Assembly: GCA_004554255.1 (NCBI GenBank)
Contig: SFNC01000008.1
Span: 1 to 35,076 of the forward strand
Source of the DNA: Bacteroidales bacterium
Lineage (GTDB): Bacteria > Bacteroidota > Bacteroidia > Bacteroidales > Muribaculaceae
Direction of reading: 5' to 3'
DNA length: 35,076 bases
Shown here: piece after piece, positions 8,395 to 16,794 of the stretch
Numbering within the stretch: the first letter of the stretch is position 1
Layout: every line of letters begins with the position of its first letter
Made by a program: the position numbers and the translations under genes
Notes under the pieces: model-generated
What the model was told of the DNA's origin: nothing
What the model saw: only the letters and a program-made list of their open reading frames with translations
Databases searched by the model: none

Positions 8395-9561
8395 TTACTT
8401 TGCTTCTTCAGCTACAAGACGGTTGCGCAGCGGGTTGGCATACATCATCAGCATCTCGTGAAGCATAAATTCGCGCTCCTCTGCAGTTACATCGGGCAGA
8501 CGCACAAGGTTGAGCTGCTTATTGAAGTATTCTTCAAATTTATGCGCATCTTCGGCGGTGTATTTGTCGGCAAACCTGCTGTTGCCTTCCACGCGGTCGT
8601 AGGCGTAGTAATTGATAGGGTAGATGTAGTAGCCCAGATGGATGGAGCGGTCGATAAGACGGCATACGGTGTGGATGATTTCCACCTTGTCGGTCGATTC
8701 GGTAAGCGGTGTGAGCGCTTCGTTGATTTCCGGGCAGATGGTGTAATGCACGTGGCCTTTATAGCTGAGCAGGCCGGTTTCCATAGACTTCAGGTCGTCG
8801 TTGGGCGACTTCTTGAAGTCGGGGTCGCGACGCCGTGCGAGGAATTCCGACGCTTTGAGATAGTCGGTCGGGTCGTACTCGTATGAGATAGCTACCGGAG
8901 TGATGTTAAGTTCGAGTAGACGCGCTGCAATGTTCTCCGACTTTCCATCGAGGGCAAGCATTTTGAGCACTGATTCCTGGGTGAGGTCGTTGGAGTCTTT
9001 GGCACGGCCCTCGCGCTGTGCTATCCAGACCGATTCGTGCTTTTGATTGATACAATAATGGATATAGCCGCTGAGCTGCTTGGCAGCTTCGAGCGCTTTG
9101 GTAAGGCGGAGATTACGCTTCACAATCACACCTTTGTTAAGGCGGACCAGATGCTCTATCCAGTCGTATATGAGAAGGTTATCGCCGAGTGCTACTTCTT
9201 GAGCAGGATAGCCGTTGCGAATCATCACCAGCCCCAGGAATGAAGCGTCGAGCACTATGTCGCGGTGATTGGAGATGAACAGTCGAGGCCGGCTCATATC
9301 TACATCCTTGATACCCGAGTCGGATACACCGTCGGTGGTCGTTGCTTCCAGGCGCATAAGAATGGGCACCATCACTTTCGACTGGAAGGTGTCTTTATCG
9401 CGAATCTGCCGGAGCGAGTCGGCAAGCTGATTGAACTCGGCTTCGGGAAGCACGTATTTAATGGCATTCGCAAAACCGGGTGCTTGCAAGAGAAGCTCCA
9501 TCCTTTCTGCAAATTCTTCGTCGGCGTAAGGGGCAATATCTTTGTAATCTTCAGGTATCAT
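8395..9561 (-). CDS. glycerolipid-type acyltransferase (PlsC/PlsB superfamily)
   Basis: This 388-residue protein has the acyltransferase active-site block FISNHRDIVLD (near residues 110-120), the downstream LGDNLLIYDWI block, a GVIVKRN strand and IAQREGRAKD, the counterpart of the FPEGTRS motif. These mark the glycerol-3-phosphate / 1-acylglycerol-3-phosphate acyltransferase superfamily acting at the inner membrane. The first His-Asp spacing is not the textbook HX4D, as in related Bacteroidetes proteins. ATG 9561 (MIPEDYKDI) was chosen because the longer frame from 9645 would begin inside the -7 box at 9650-9643. It is the first gene of the operon with the phosphoesterase, tex and folK. Confidence 0.85.
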   Translation of the reverse strand: MIPEDYKDIAPYADEEFAERMELLLQAPGFANAIKYVLPEAEFNQLADSLRQIRDKDTFQSKVMVPILMRLEATTTDGVSDSGIKDVDMSRPRLFISNHRDIVLDASFLGLVMIRNGYPAQEVALGDNLLIYDWIEHLVRLNKGVIVKRNLRLTKALEAAKQLSGYIHYCINQKHESVWIAQREGRAKDSNDLTQESVLKMLALDGKSENIAARLLELNITPVAISYEYDPTDYLKASEFLARRRDPDFKKSPNDDLKSMETGLLSYKGHVHYTICPEINEALTPLTESTDKVEIIHTVCRLIDRSIHLGYYIYPINYYAYDRVEGNSRFADKYTAEDAHKFEEYFNKQLNLVRLPDVTAEEREFMLHEMLMMYANPLRNRLVAEEAK

Positions 9562-9642
9562 AATGAAATAATGTTGACTTTTTCGGCTCAGAGCCGGAGA
9601 AAACATATGTGTGTGGAGAGCGATTGAAGATATATTATTCGG

Positions 9643-9650
9643 CAAAGGTA
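9643..9650 (-). promoter_or_regulatory. -7 box for the acyltransferase-phosphoesterase-tex-folK operon
   Basis: Minus-strand TACCTTTG at 9650-9643. It would give a leader of about 75 nt to ATG 9561 and excludes the longer start at 9645. Confidence 0.5.
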
Positions 9651-9711
9651 GCTAAATTCGCAGAGTTTGTAAAGCTTTTTCGACGGAATATCTACGGAAT
9701 TAGAAAATTTT

Positions 9712-9747
9712 AAGGGTAGCGACGCCTTTACAGATGTCTCTACCCTT
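9712..9747 (-). terminator. hairpin, probable terminator of the small DUF6582-like gene
   Basis: AAGGGTAG (9712-9719) pairs with CTACCCTT (9740-9747), with further imperfect pairing inside (GACGC against GATGTC). On the minus strand an A/T-rich stretch follows. The GTAGAGAC-like arms also resemble a REP-type palindrome, so this may be a repeat rather than a dedicated terminator. The remaining gap 9562-9785 holds only this and the operon promoter. Confidence 0.5.
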
Positions 9748-9785
9748 GAAATGCTGTTGCATAACATATTTTACGAGGTGCGCGC

Positions 9786-10022
9786 CTATCGGGCTGCGTA
9801 TTCCTCAACTGTGGGGCTTTCCACATCCACGCCGAATTCTTTAGCGCGGGCGAGGATGGCGCGTGCAAGCCGTGGTTTCAATTCTTCAGGACAATAGCGG
9901 AAATATGCTTCAGCGGCGCGCACATGTGCTGCATCGGGCATAGGATATTCTCTACGTTCCGGCAGACCGAATACGCTGTCGGGGAGTTCTTTCTTTTCTT
10001 CGTATGAAATGCGGTCAGACAT
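9786..10022 (-). CDS. small DUF6582-like hypothetical protein
   Basis: This 78-residue acidic/basic protein contains SVFGLPERREYPMPDAAHV near residues 17-35, then a helical RAILARAKEFG stretch. The LP-x-R-x-YP-x-PD-x-xH pattern is the one seen in small proteins with a DUF6582-type domain, which are also found as domains of phage proteins. No catalytic motif, signal peptide or membrane segment is visible and function is unknown. It stands alone; the 10,023-10,175 stretch upstream holds the divergent promoter for the next gene. Confidence 0.75.
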   Translation of the reverse strand: MSDRISYEEKKELPDSVFGLPERREYPMPDAAHVRAAEAYFRYCPEELKPRLARAILARAKEFGVDVESPTVEEYAAR

Positions 10023-10128
10023 TGTAGTAAAGTTTTTAAGTGAGTTTTATCTTAATAACAATCAGTTTGCAGGAATTGTTAGAGCGAACAAATTTTATGG
10101 ATCGGTGAATTATCTCGGATAAAATTTT

Positions 10129-10136
10129 TACTTTTG
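10129..10136 (+). promoter_or_regulatory. -7 box for the DUF6056-type gene
   Basis: TACTTTTG fits TAnnTTTG. The transcript would start near 10,143, so the TTG start at 10,134 is excluded and ATG 10,176 preferred. Confidence 0.5.
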
Positions 10137-10175
10137 TGGCGGAATAAAGAATTTGGCTCAATTTCGTCTCGGAAT

Positions 10176-11690
10176 ATGCGATATACAGACATAATAAAAT
10201 TATGGCTTCCTGCTTTGCTCATGGCATTGTCGGTGGCATTTTTCAGTATGGATGCTGTATGGTCGGGCGATGCTGTGAGTTATGCGTTTTATCATCCGCA
10301 TACAATTGAGGGTCTAAGCACCTACAGGGTGCAGTCGCTGTCGGATATATGGTATTCGATGGTGAATCATTATCAGTTTACCAATGGCCGGTTCTGCTGT
10401 CTGTATTCGGCGATGGTATTTGTGGGTTTGCTGCCGCGATGGTGCACGGCTCTGATGAATGTGATTGCCATTATCGCAGTAGTGATGCTTTGTTGCCGGT
10501 TGGCCGGGATTACGGTGCGCAAGCCCGGGAAAAGCGCGATGGTGGCTTGCCTTGTATGGCTGTGTACATTCTATTTGCCTTACGATCCTGTATTTACATC
10601 AAATTACACTTGGGCTGCCGCGCTGAATCTGTTTGCCATCGTATGCTTTTTCACAAAGAGGAATATCAATGCGGCGCAATGTTTTTTGCTCGTACTGTTG
10701 GGCTTCGTGGTAGGGGAGTGGCAGGAGAGTTTCTCGGTGCCGGTAGCAATGGCAATGCTGGTTTACGCCTGCGCCAAACGCTTCAGGGTAAGCCGTGCGC
10801 AATGGTGCCTGGGTATAGCCTACGGAATAGGCACACTGGTGTTGTGTCTGGCTCCGGCACAGTTGATCAGGCTTGAAACTGTAAATCCCGCATCGGTTGG
10901 GTTACTGATGTCAATGAAGAGCGTTTGGCCGATGCTGTTTCTGCCGCTTGTCTATGTAATCGTTATAGCTTTAAAGTGGCGCAGTCAGGGATATTTCCCG
11001 AAGTATTCTACTATTGAGAAATTTTTTCTTGTGGTGGCGCTGACGGGGTATGCAATGTGTATCGCCCTGAAATTTTCCTCGGGTATGAGGATGATGATCT
11101 GTGCGTCGATAGCCACGATTATACTGCTTGCCAAGACAGTGGAGTGGCGGAAGCGCACGCTTGCCGTGGTGACGGCGCTTCTGTGTGTGGCATCTGTGGC
11201 GGCTGCTATTGTAACTTATAATAAGATGCAGGTGCGCAATGAGAAATTTACCTTGCTGCCTCGGCTGTATCACGAATCGACCAACGGCCGTATTTATCTG
11301 CCCGACAGATTGTTTGCGTTTGAGAGTCGCGACGCCAACGACTATCGTTTGCCTTGGCTTATGACGGAGAGGGTGGTTGACCCCCGGAAACCGTTTTTGC
11401 GCATATATCCTGAAAGTGCCCGCAACCTCGACCTTGACACTGACACCAACCGGATTATTCGGTTTATGAATCAGGGGTGGATTATCCTACGCAGCCGCAG
11501 CAATCCTGCCGATTTTTTGGTGCATCGTACTTTGTTCCCGGGGTTGCTCGACAAGGAGATTTCACCACGCACATTGAATTTCAATCTGCGGGGCGATTTT
11601 GTGGTGGATTCCACCAAGGCGGTGGTAGTTGGCGTTTACGTTAACGATCAGTCTTTGATGCACACGGAGCTTGAAATGGTCACCCATTAG
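10176..11690 (+). CDS. polytopic membrane protein, DUF6056 type
   Basis: This 504-residue protein has about ten hydrophobic segments and then a soluble C-terminal domain of roughly 130 residues. The first extracellular-type loop carries an acidic residue (WSGDAVSYAF) and is followed by HYQFTNGRF, a layout shared with the DUF6056 family and resembling GT-C glycosyltransferase-like membrane proteins. That supports a possible role with surface polysaccharide or lipid-linked sugars, but no activity can be read from the sequence. Its TAG stop overlaps the stop of the convergent MATE gene by three bases. Confidence 0.75.
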   Translation: MRYTDIIKLWLPALLMALSVAFFSMDAVWSGDAVSYAFYHPHTIEGLSTYRVQSLSDIWYSMVNHYQFTNGRFCCLYSAMVFVGLLPRWCTALMNVIAIIAVVMLCCRLAGITVRKPGKSAMVACLVWLCTFYLPYDPVFTSNYTWAAALNLFAIVCFFTKRNINAAQCFLLVLLGFVVGEWQESFSVPVAMAMLVYACAKRFRVSRAQWCLGIAYGIGTLVLCLAPAQLIRLETVNPASVGLLMSMKSVWPMLFLPLVYVIVIALKWRSQGYFPKYSTIEKFFLVVALTGYAMCIALKFSSGMRMMICASIATIILLAKTVEWRKRTLAVVTALLCVASVAAAIVTYNKMQVRNEKFTLLPRLYHESTNGRIYLPDRLFAFESRDANDYRLPWLMTERVVDPRKPFLRIYPESARNLDLDTDTNRIIRFMNQGWIILRSRSNPADFLVHRTLFPGLLDKEISPRTLNFNLRGDFVVDSTKAVVVGVYVNDQSLMHTELEMVTH

Positions 11691-13087
11691 ATTTTGATGG
11701 CTTCGGATTTGTCCTCGGAAGGAAGGCGGCGGAGCGCGTAGATAATCAGAATTGTGGTGACAAGCGTAGCGGCGACGTCGGAGGTCGGGAAGGTATACCA
11801 GATGCCGTCAAGGCCGTAAATGCGGGATAATATTATCAGCAGGGGAAGCAGGAAGAGCACTTGACGAACAAGGCTGAGGAAGATGGATGTGCCTATTTTG
11901 CCGATTGACTGGAAATAGGTGGTGGCCACAATCTGGAATCCCACCATCCAGAAGAATAGCATCGCCGTGCGGAGTGCGTGGGCGCTGTGACCGATTGTAA
12001 CTGTGTCGGAGACGAAGGCGCGCGAGATGATTTCGGGATAGGTGAGACCGAAAGCATATCCGATTGTGGTGATTATTGTGGCGGCAAGCGCTGTGAGCCA
12101 GAACACCCGTGCCACGCGGCAGGGCTGCCGGTGGCCGTAGTTGAAGCCGGCGATGGGCTGCATACCCTGGCAGATGCCTAACACAATCGAGCAGAGCATC
12201 GAGGTGTATGTCACGAATATGCCGGCAGCTGCTATGGCCTCGAAACCGCCGTAGCGTAGCAGAGAATTGTTGATGAAGATGTTGATCAGACAGGAGGCCA
12301 CATTCACAATGCAGGGCGCAGCGCCGATGCCGATGATGCCCCAGACCAGTCCGGAGTCGAGGTTGTATATGCCGCGGGTAAATATGATTGGCCCGTTCTC
12401 TTTGCGGCAGAAATGGCGCATCACGAAAATTGCCGATACAAGCATTGAGATGTCGGTGGCGATTGCGGCGCCTTTTATGCCGGTTTTTAGGAAATAGACA
12501 AAGAGGGGCACAAGCAGGATGTTGCACCCGAAGCCTATAAACATTGTAATCATTGCGCGGGTGGGATAACCCGTGGCGCGCATCATATTGTTGAAGGAGA
12601 AGGTGAGGTTGGTCAGCAGCAGGCCCGGAAGAATATACATCATAAAGTCGCGGGCGTAGGGGAGGGTTACATCGTCGGCACCGAAGAGTCGGAGTATCTG
12701 ATTCATAAAGATGGCGAAGAGCGAGATGTAAATTGTCCCCACCGTTAGAGATAGCACGAGCGAATTGCCGAGCACTTTCCTCGCCCGGCCATAATCGCCG
12801 CTGCCCAGCGCAAGACTAATGCGGGCTGTGGCACCGGCACCGACAAGCACGCCGAGGGCTGTGGCGATATTCATCACCGGGAAAGTGATGGTAAGTCCGG
12901 CAATGGCTTCGGTGCCGACGACCTGCCCGATGAAGATGCGGTCGATTATGTTGTAAAGCTGCATTACAAGCATACCCACAACCGACGGCAGCGAGTACTC
13001 CCACAAAAGTCGACCAATGGGCTTCTGCGCCAGATCGCGGAAGCGACGTGTCTCAACGGCCGAGGTGTTTACGGGAGAATGCTTCAT
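11687..13087 (-). CDS. MATE family efflux transporter
   Basis: This 466-residue protein has about twelve membrane segments arranged as two related halves. The first half opens with GRLLWEYSLPSVVGMLVMQLY and IDRIFIGQVVG, the usual MATE N-terminus, and the second half has GICQGMQPIAGFNYG. MATE proteins export drugs or metabolites using a Na+ or H+ gradient; substrate unknown. The frame is open up to 13,132, but that lies upstream of the probable start of transcription (-7 box at 13,127-13,120), so ATG 13,087 is chosen. It is divergent from mnmE. Confidence 0.92.
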   Translation of the reverse strand: MKHSPVNTSAVETRRFRDLAQKPIGRLLWEYSLPSVVGMLVMQLYNIIDRIFIGQVVGTEAIAGLTITFPVMNIATALGVLVGAGATARISLALGSGDYGRARKVLGNSLVLSLTVGTIYISLFAIFMNQILRLFGADDVTLPYARDFMMYILPGLLLTNLTFSFNNMMRATGYPTRAMITMFIGFGCNILLVPLFVYFLKTGIKGAAIATDISMLVSAIFVMRHFCRKENGPIIFTRGIYNLDSGLVWGIIGIGAAPCIVNVASCLINIFINNSLLRYGGFEAIAAAGIFVTYTSMLCSIVLGICQGMQPIAGFNYGHRQPCRVARVFWLTALAATIITTIGYAFGLTYPEIISRAFVSDTVTIGHSAHALRTAMLFFWMVGFQIVATTYFQSIGKIGTSIFLSLVRQVLFLLPLLIILSRIYGLDGIWYTFPTSDVAATLVTTILIIYALRRLPSEDKSEAIKI

Positions 13088-13105
13088 ATATTCCGAACTA
13101 TTTTG

Positions 13106-13113
13106 TAATTTTG
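13106..13113 (+). promoter_or_regulatory. -7 box for mnmE
   Basis: TAATTTTG fits TAnnTTTG, with the transcript expected near 13,120 and ATG at 13,180. It lies back to back with the MATE box at 13,120-13,127, so the two divergent promoters nearly touch. Confidence 0.5.
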
Positions 13114-13119
13114 CAATCG

Positions 13120-13127
13120 CAAAATTA
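13120..13127 (-). promoter_or_regulatory. -7 box for the MATE gene
   Basis: Minus-strand TAATTTTG at 13,127-13,120, start expected near 13,113, about 25 nt before ATG 13,087. Confidence 0.5.
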
Positions 13128-13179
13128 CTCAATATTCCGGTACAATCCGAATTTTAGGTTCAAATTTCCCAAATTAAAA

Positions 13180-14685
13180 ATGTCGACTTCGTTCAGTGAT
13201 ACTATTTGCGCCATTTCCACTCCGGCCGGTGTGGGAGGTATAGCTGTTATCCGTGTCAGCGGCCCCGGCGCCCCGGAGATTGTCAATCGTATCTGGAAGG
13301 GCAAACCTGTCACTGATATGCTTTCGCATACGGCTCATCTGGGCGAGATTCTCGACAATGGAGCGTTGCTTGACCAGGCGGTCGTGACAATCTTCCGTGC
13401 GCCGAAGTCGTTTACCGGCGAGGATGTGATGGAAATTGCCGTTCACGGGTCGAAATATGTGCAGCGGAGGCTGTTGCAATTGCTTGTCGACAATGGTTGC
13501 CGACTTGCCGAGGCCGGAGAATTTACACGTAGAGCATTTGCCAACGGGAAAATGGACCTGGCTCAGGCCGAGGCTGTGGCCGATGTGATTGCATCCAACT
13601 CGAAAGCTGCGCACCAGCTGGCCGCACAGCAGATGAAGGGCACATATTCGGCGCGGCTTAATCAACTGCACGATAAACTGTTGGAACTGGCATCGCTGCT
13701 CGAATTGGAACTTGACTTTTCGGAAGAGGATGTGGAATTTGCTTCACGCAAGCAGTTGCGCTCCATTGCCTGCGAGGTGCACGATGAAGTTACACGCATG
13801 TATAAATCCTTCTCGGCCGGAGCAGCTATAAAGGAGGGAATTCCGGTGGCAATTGTTGGTCCGACAAATGCCGGCAAATCCTCACTTCTTAATCTTCTGC
13901 TTGGCGAAGACCGCGCGATAGTATCTGATATTCATGGCACTACGCGCGACACAATCGACGGGCTACTCAACATTGGCGACTATCAATTCCGCATCATCGA
14001 TACTGCCGGACTGCGCGACACCTCCGACCCCATCGAAGCTATCGGTATTGACCGCAGCCGTCGGGCACTCGACCACGCTGCCATAGCGATTCTTATACTC
14101 GATGCATCCCAACCCCTCCCGGCCACCCTCCCCGTCTCCATCTCCGACGACACCCCGCTGATTCTGCTTCTCAATAAAACCGACCTGCTCGACGAAAGTA
14201 TAGCTGAATCCCGGCAAACCACCCTTTCAGCGACATTAAATTCACTTCCGACAGAGATTCCCTCGACATTAAACTCGGTTGCGACAAGCATCTCAGAGAG
14301 ATTAGATGCGCTTTCGACAAAATTTGCTGACTTATTAAAACACTGCCATCCTCGGCTCATAGACCCTCGAATTATCCCATTTTCGGTAAAAACAAACCTC
14401 GGCCTCAACACATTACAGACAACCCTTGTCGACATAGCCGACACACTACGAGGCAATGCCGACGAAGACACCATCATCGTCACCAACCTGCGCCACGCCG
14501 AAAACCTCAAAGCGGCCTCCGCCGCCACCCAAGCCATCCTTGACGGCCTCGACGCCAACCTCCCCGGCGACCTCATTGCCCAAGACCTCCGCGCCACCAT
14601 CCACCACCTCTCCGCCATCACCGGCACCATCACCACCCCCGCCATCCTCTCCACCATCTTCTCCCGCTTCTGCATCGGAAAATAA
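13180..14685 (+). CDS. mnmE: tRNA modification GTPase MnmE
   Basis: MnmE works with MnmG to add the (carboxymethyl)aminomethyl group at C5 of wobble uridine in tRNA. All marks are present in the 501 residues: N-terminal tetrahydrofolate-binding domain (DTICAISTPAGVGGIAVIRVSG), the P-loop GPTNAGKS (227-234), DIHGTTRDT, DTAG (274-277), NKTD (332-335) and the C-terminal FCIGK with Cys498. An extra low-complexity segment (about 347-375) contains an imperfect repeat ATLNSLPTEI / STLNSVATSI between the G4 motif and the G5 region. The last 600 bases are strikingly C-rich compared with the first half of the gene. The 3' end is intact although the prophage integrase lies immediately downstream. Confidence 0.97.
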   Translation: MSTSFSDTICAISTPAGVGGIAVIRVSGPGAPEIVNRIWKGKPVTDMLSHTAHLGEILDNGALLDQAVVTIFRAPKSFTGEDVMEIAVHGSKYVQRRLLQLLVDNGCRLAEAGEFTRRAFANGKMDLAQAEAVADVIASNSKAAHQLAAQQMKGTYSARLNQLHDKLLELASLLELELDFSEEDVEFASRKQLRSIACEVHDEVTRMYKSFSAGAAIKEGIPVAIVGPTNAGKSSLLNLLLGEDRAIVSDIHGTTRDTIDGLLNIGDYQFRIIDTAGLRDTSDPIEAIGIDRSRRALDHAAIAILILDASQPLPATLPVSISDDTPLILLLNKTDLLDESIAESRQTTLSATLNSLPTEIPSTLNSVATSISERLDALSTKFADLLKHCHPRLIDPRIIPFSVKTNLGLNTLQTTLVDIADTLRGNADEDTIIVTNLRHAENLKAASAATQAILDGLDANLPGDLIAQDLRATIHHLSAITGTITTPAILSTIFSRFCIGK

Positions 14686-14695
14686 GCCCAAAAAC

Positions 14696-14761
14696 GGCCT
14701 GTGTCAAGACCCGTATAACTCCCGTATAACAGGGATATAAAAGCGGCCTACGACACAGGCC
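14696..14761. other. candidate left attachment / integrase-arm region
   Basis: Between mnmE and the integrase lie a 10-bp inverted repeat GGCCTGTGTC / GACACAGGCC (14,696-14,705 and 14,752-14,761) and two tandem copies of CCCGTATAAC (14,710-14,719 and 14,721-14,730). Short direct repeats beside the integrase gene are typical of arm-type binding sites, and the phage-host junction must be near here. The core cannot be fixed because the right junction is outside the window. It could also act as the mnmE terminator. Confidence 0.35.
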
Positions 14762-14782
14762 ATTTACGTTTTCGGAAATTTT

Positions 14783-14798
14783 ATCGGAAATTTAACTG
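14783..14798 (+). repeat. 16-bp direct repeat, copy 1 (integrase leader)
   Basis: ATCGGAAATTTAACTG here is repeated exactly at 17,730-17,745 before the early genes. A partial tandem copy TCGGAAATT precedes it at 14,772. It may be a shared regulator or integrase arm site. Confidence 0.6.
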
Positions 14799-14828
14799 CT
14801 GTTATATCCGAGTTGTCGATTTTTTGTT

Positions 14829-14868
14829 GTTACTTTGTTACACGAAACGAAAAAGTAACACGAGTAAC
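14829..14868 (+). promoter_or_regulatory. paired GTTAC/GTAAC sites before the integrase
   Basis: Two GTTAC words (14,829-14,833 and 14,837-14,841) face two GTAAC words (14,855-14,859 and 14,864-14,868), making a symmetric array directly before ATG 14,873. GTTAC also occurs at 17,686 and 17,710 in the repressor-early intergenic region. A repressor operator or integrase autoregulatory site is plausible. Confidence 0.35.
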
Positions 14869-14872
14869 AGAT

Positions 14873-16060
14873 ATGAGTGAATCGAAAGACCCTATCCGTA
14901 TAAGGCGGCGTAAGCTCGCCAACGGCACCACGTCCCTGTATCTCGACATCTATCTGAACGGGAAACGGACGTATGAATTTCTCAAAATGTACCTCGTCCC
15001 CGAACAGTCCCGCAAGGATAAGGAGAAAAACAGGGAAACCCTACGAATGGCCGAGGCCGTCCGCGCCAAGCGCATAGTCGAGCTACGCAACGGCGAGTAT
15101 GGCTTCAAAAAACAGGACGGTGCGGAGGTGCTGTTCTTTGACTATTACAATGCCCTCGTCGAAAAGCGGCGCGGGGTTGAGAGCCTCGGTAATTGGGGAA
15201 ATTGGAAATGCTGTCTGAAACACCTCCAACGATACGAGCATCGAAAGAAGATCACGTTTGCCGACATCACGCCCGAATGGGTCGAGGGCTTCCGCAGCTA
15301 TCTCGAAAAAGAGGCCTATGCCTACGGCTGTGATTTCCGCGAGCGCAAGGAGCTGCACCCCCTGTCCCAAAACTCCCGTCAATCCTATTTCAATAAACTG
15401 CGGGCTTGCCTCCGACAGGCTATTGAGGACGGCATAATCATAAAGAACCCTATGCGTGGCATAGAGGGCTTCAAAGGCGAGGAGGGAACGCGAATGTACC
15501 TCACAATAAACGAGATTAAACTGGCCGCGCAAACGCCCTGTGACAGCGACCTAATAAAGCGGGCGTTCCTTTTCAGTTGCCTCACGGGGCTACGACGCAG
15601 CGACATCTTGAAACTGACGTGGAGCGAGGTCAACGAGCAGAGCGGCTTCACGCGGATAATCTTCCGACAGAAGAAAACGAAAGGACAGGAATACCTCGAC
15701 ATCACGGCACAGGCCGCAGAGCTGTTAGGGGAACGGGGCAAGCCGACCGACAGGCCATTCGGCGCACTCCCCTGCACAAGCTCCACCAACTATGAAATCA
15801 AGACGTGGCTCGCACGGGCGGGCATAACCAAGCGCATAACCTTTCATTGCGCCCGACACTCGTTTGCCGTGATGATGCTCGACCTCGGCACCGACATCTA
15901 TACCGTGAGCAAGCTGCTCGGCCACCGCGAGCTGAACACGACACAGATATACGCTCACCTGCTCGACAAAAATAAACAGGCCGCAGTTGCCTCTATACCG
16001 ACAATCCTGCGACCCGATGAAACGACCGAGACGCCCGCCGACACAGGGGGCGACAAATAA
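14873..16060 (+). CDS. int: phage tyrosine recombinase (integrase)
   Basis: This 395-residue site-specific recombinase inserts and excises the phage. It has an N-terminal arm-binding part, a SAM-like core-binding domain (about 90-200) and the catalytic domain. The catalytic residues are visible: Arg241 in CLTGLRRSDILKL, Lys near 269, His325-x-x-Arg328 in FHCARHS, His351 in LLGHRELNTTQ and Tyr360 in QIYAHL. The frame is open 20 codons upstream, but ATG 14,873 (MSESKDPIRI) has the usual integrase N-terminus; the upstream bases hold the GTTAC/GTAAC array. It is convergent with the repressor operon, with only 3 nt between stops. Confidence 0.95.
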   Translation: MSESKDPIRIRRRKLANGTTSLYLDIYLNGKRTYEFLKMYLVPEQSRKDKEKNRETLRMAEAVRAKRIVELRNGEYGFKKQDGAEVLFFDYYNALVEKRRGVESLGNWGNWKCCLKHLQRYEHRKKITFADITPEWVEGFRSYLEKEAYAYGCDFRERKELHPLSQNSRQSYFNKLRACLRQAIEDGIIIKNPMRGIEGFKGEEGTRMYLTINEIKLAAQTPCDSDLIKRAFLFSCLTGLRRSDILKLTWSEVNEQSGFTRIIFRQKKTKGQEYLDITAQAAELLGERGKPTDRPFGALPCTSSTNYEIKTWLARAGITKRITFHCARHSFAVMMLDLGTDIYTVSKLLGHRELNTTQIYAHLLDKNKQAAVASIPTILRPDETTETPADTGGDK

Positions 16061-16063
16061 GCC

Positions 16064-16345
16064 CTATTTGGGAACAGCTGACACAGGGCGGGTGCTTGAT
16101 AGCATTTCGCCCTGTCCTGTTAACAGCCATTCGGAGGACACCCCGTAGGCCGTAACGAGGTAACACAGCCACGCGGGCTGAAAGATGTCGCGGCTGTGGT
16201 CCTTTTCGAGTGATATAAGGTTCCAACGGTTTATCCCGAACCTCTCTGTAAATGTCTTCTTGCCTTTGATGATTCCAAGGTCTTTCAAACGGTATAGAGC
16301 CTCGAAAAATCGGCCTACAATTTTTTGGCTGTCCTCTGTCTGCAT
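16064..16345 (-). CDS. phage HTH regulator (small)
   Basis: This 93-residue protein has a helix-turn-helix-like N-terminal region (TFTERFGINRWNLISLEK, about 31-48) and ends with SSEWLLTGQGEML. That phrase is the end of the DNA-binding domain in many Bacteroidetes phage repressors. No C-terminal protease or oligomerisation domain follows, so it is a DNA-binding module only. It overlaps the end of the upstream HTH gene by 31 nt and is the last gene of the leftward lysogeny operon. Which promoter it controls is unknown. Confidence 0.8.
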   Translation of the reverse strand: MQTEDSQKIVGRFFEALYRLKDLGIIKGKKTFTERFGINRWNLISLEKDHSRDIFQPAWLCYLVTAYGVSSEWLLTGQGEMLSSTRPVSAVPK

Positions 16346-16794
16346 AACTCCTTTGATTTGGCCTGTGCGGCGTTAAATATCGCTTCCTGTTCCTCTCTGC
16401 GCTCTTTTAGCTGTCTATCCCAAGCGGCTATTCGTGCGGGGTTGAAAACAGGCACACGCGAGTCTGCGACGGCCTCCTCAAATTCCCGTAGCTCGTCGGG
16501 ACACATAAACGGTATGAACCGCTCCAAGTCGAGTATCGACTGAACCTGTGCGAAAGCCTCGCGTTGGAGGCTGAACAGCTTACCCATTTCGAGCATTTCG
16601 CCCTGTCCAAGCAAAAGCCAGCGGGCGTTGATTTCGGGCAGCTTTTCCAACAGCGTTTTCACGGGAGTTATGCCGAAATTCTCGCCTTTCAATAGTTTGG
16701 TAAGATACTGCGGCGTCCACCCCATAGCGGCGGCAAAATCGTTCTGTCGCCCGCCTGTCTTATATTTGATGATCTCCTGTAACCTGTTATTCAT
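16315..16794 (-). CDS. phage HTH regulator, repressor-like
   Basis: This 159-residue protein has an XRE-like HTH at the N-terminus (GRQNDFAAAMGWTPQYLTKLLKG, 15-37) and the phrase ARWLLLGQGEMLEMG near 55-69. A charged, mostly helical C-terminal half follows, with no visible S24 protease motif. Start ATG 16,794 lies inside the last codons of the upstream lipoprotein gene (TATGAATAA overlap), so it is translationally coupled to that gene. A role in lysogeny control is inferred from position. Confidence 0.85.
   Translation of the reverse strand: MNNRLQEIIKYKTGGRQNDFAAAMGWTPQYLTKLLKGENFGITPVKTLLEKLPEINARWLLLGQGEMLEMGKLFSLQREAFAQVQSILDLERFIPFMCPDELREFEEAVADSRVPVFNPARIAAWDRQLKERREEQEAIFNAAQAKSKELCRQRTAKKL

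Noticed and set aside
13983..14675. Minus-strand 230-codon open frame in mnmE
   Set aside because: Arises from the C-rich 3' half of mnmE; mnmE itself has all family motifs in the plus frame.
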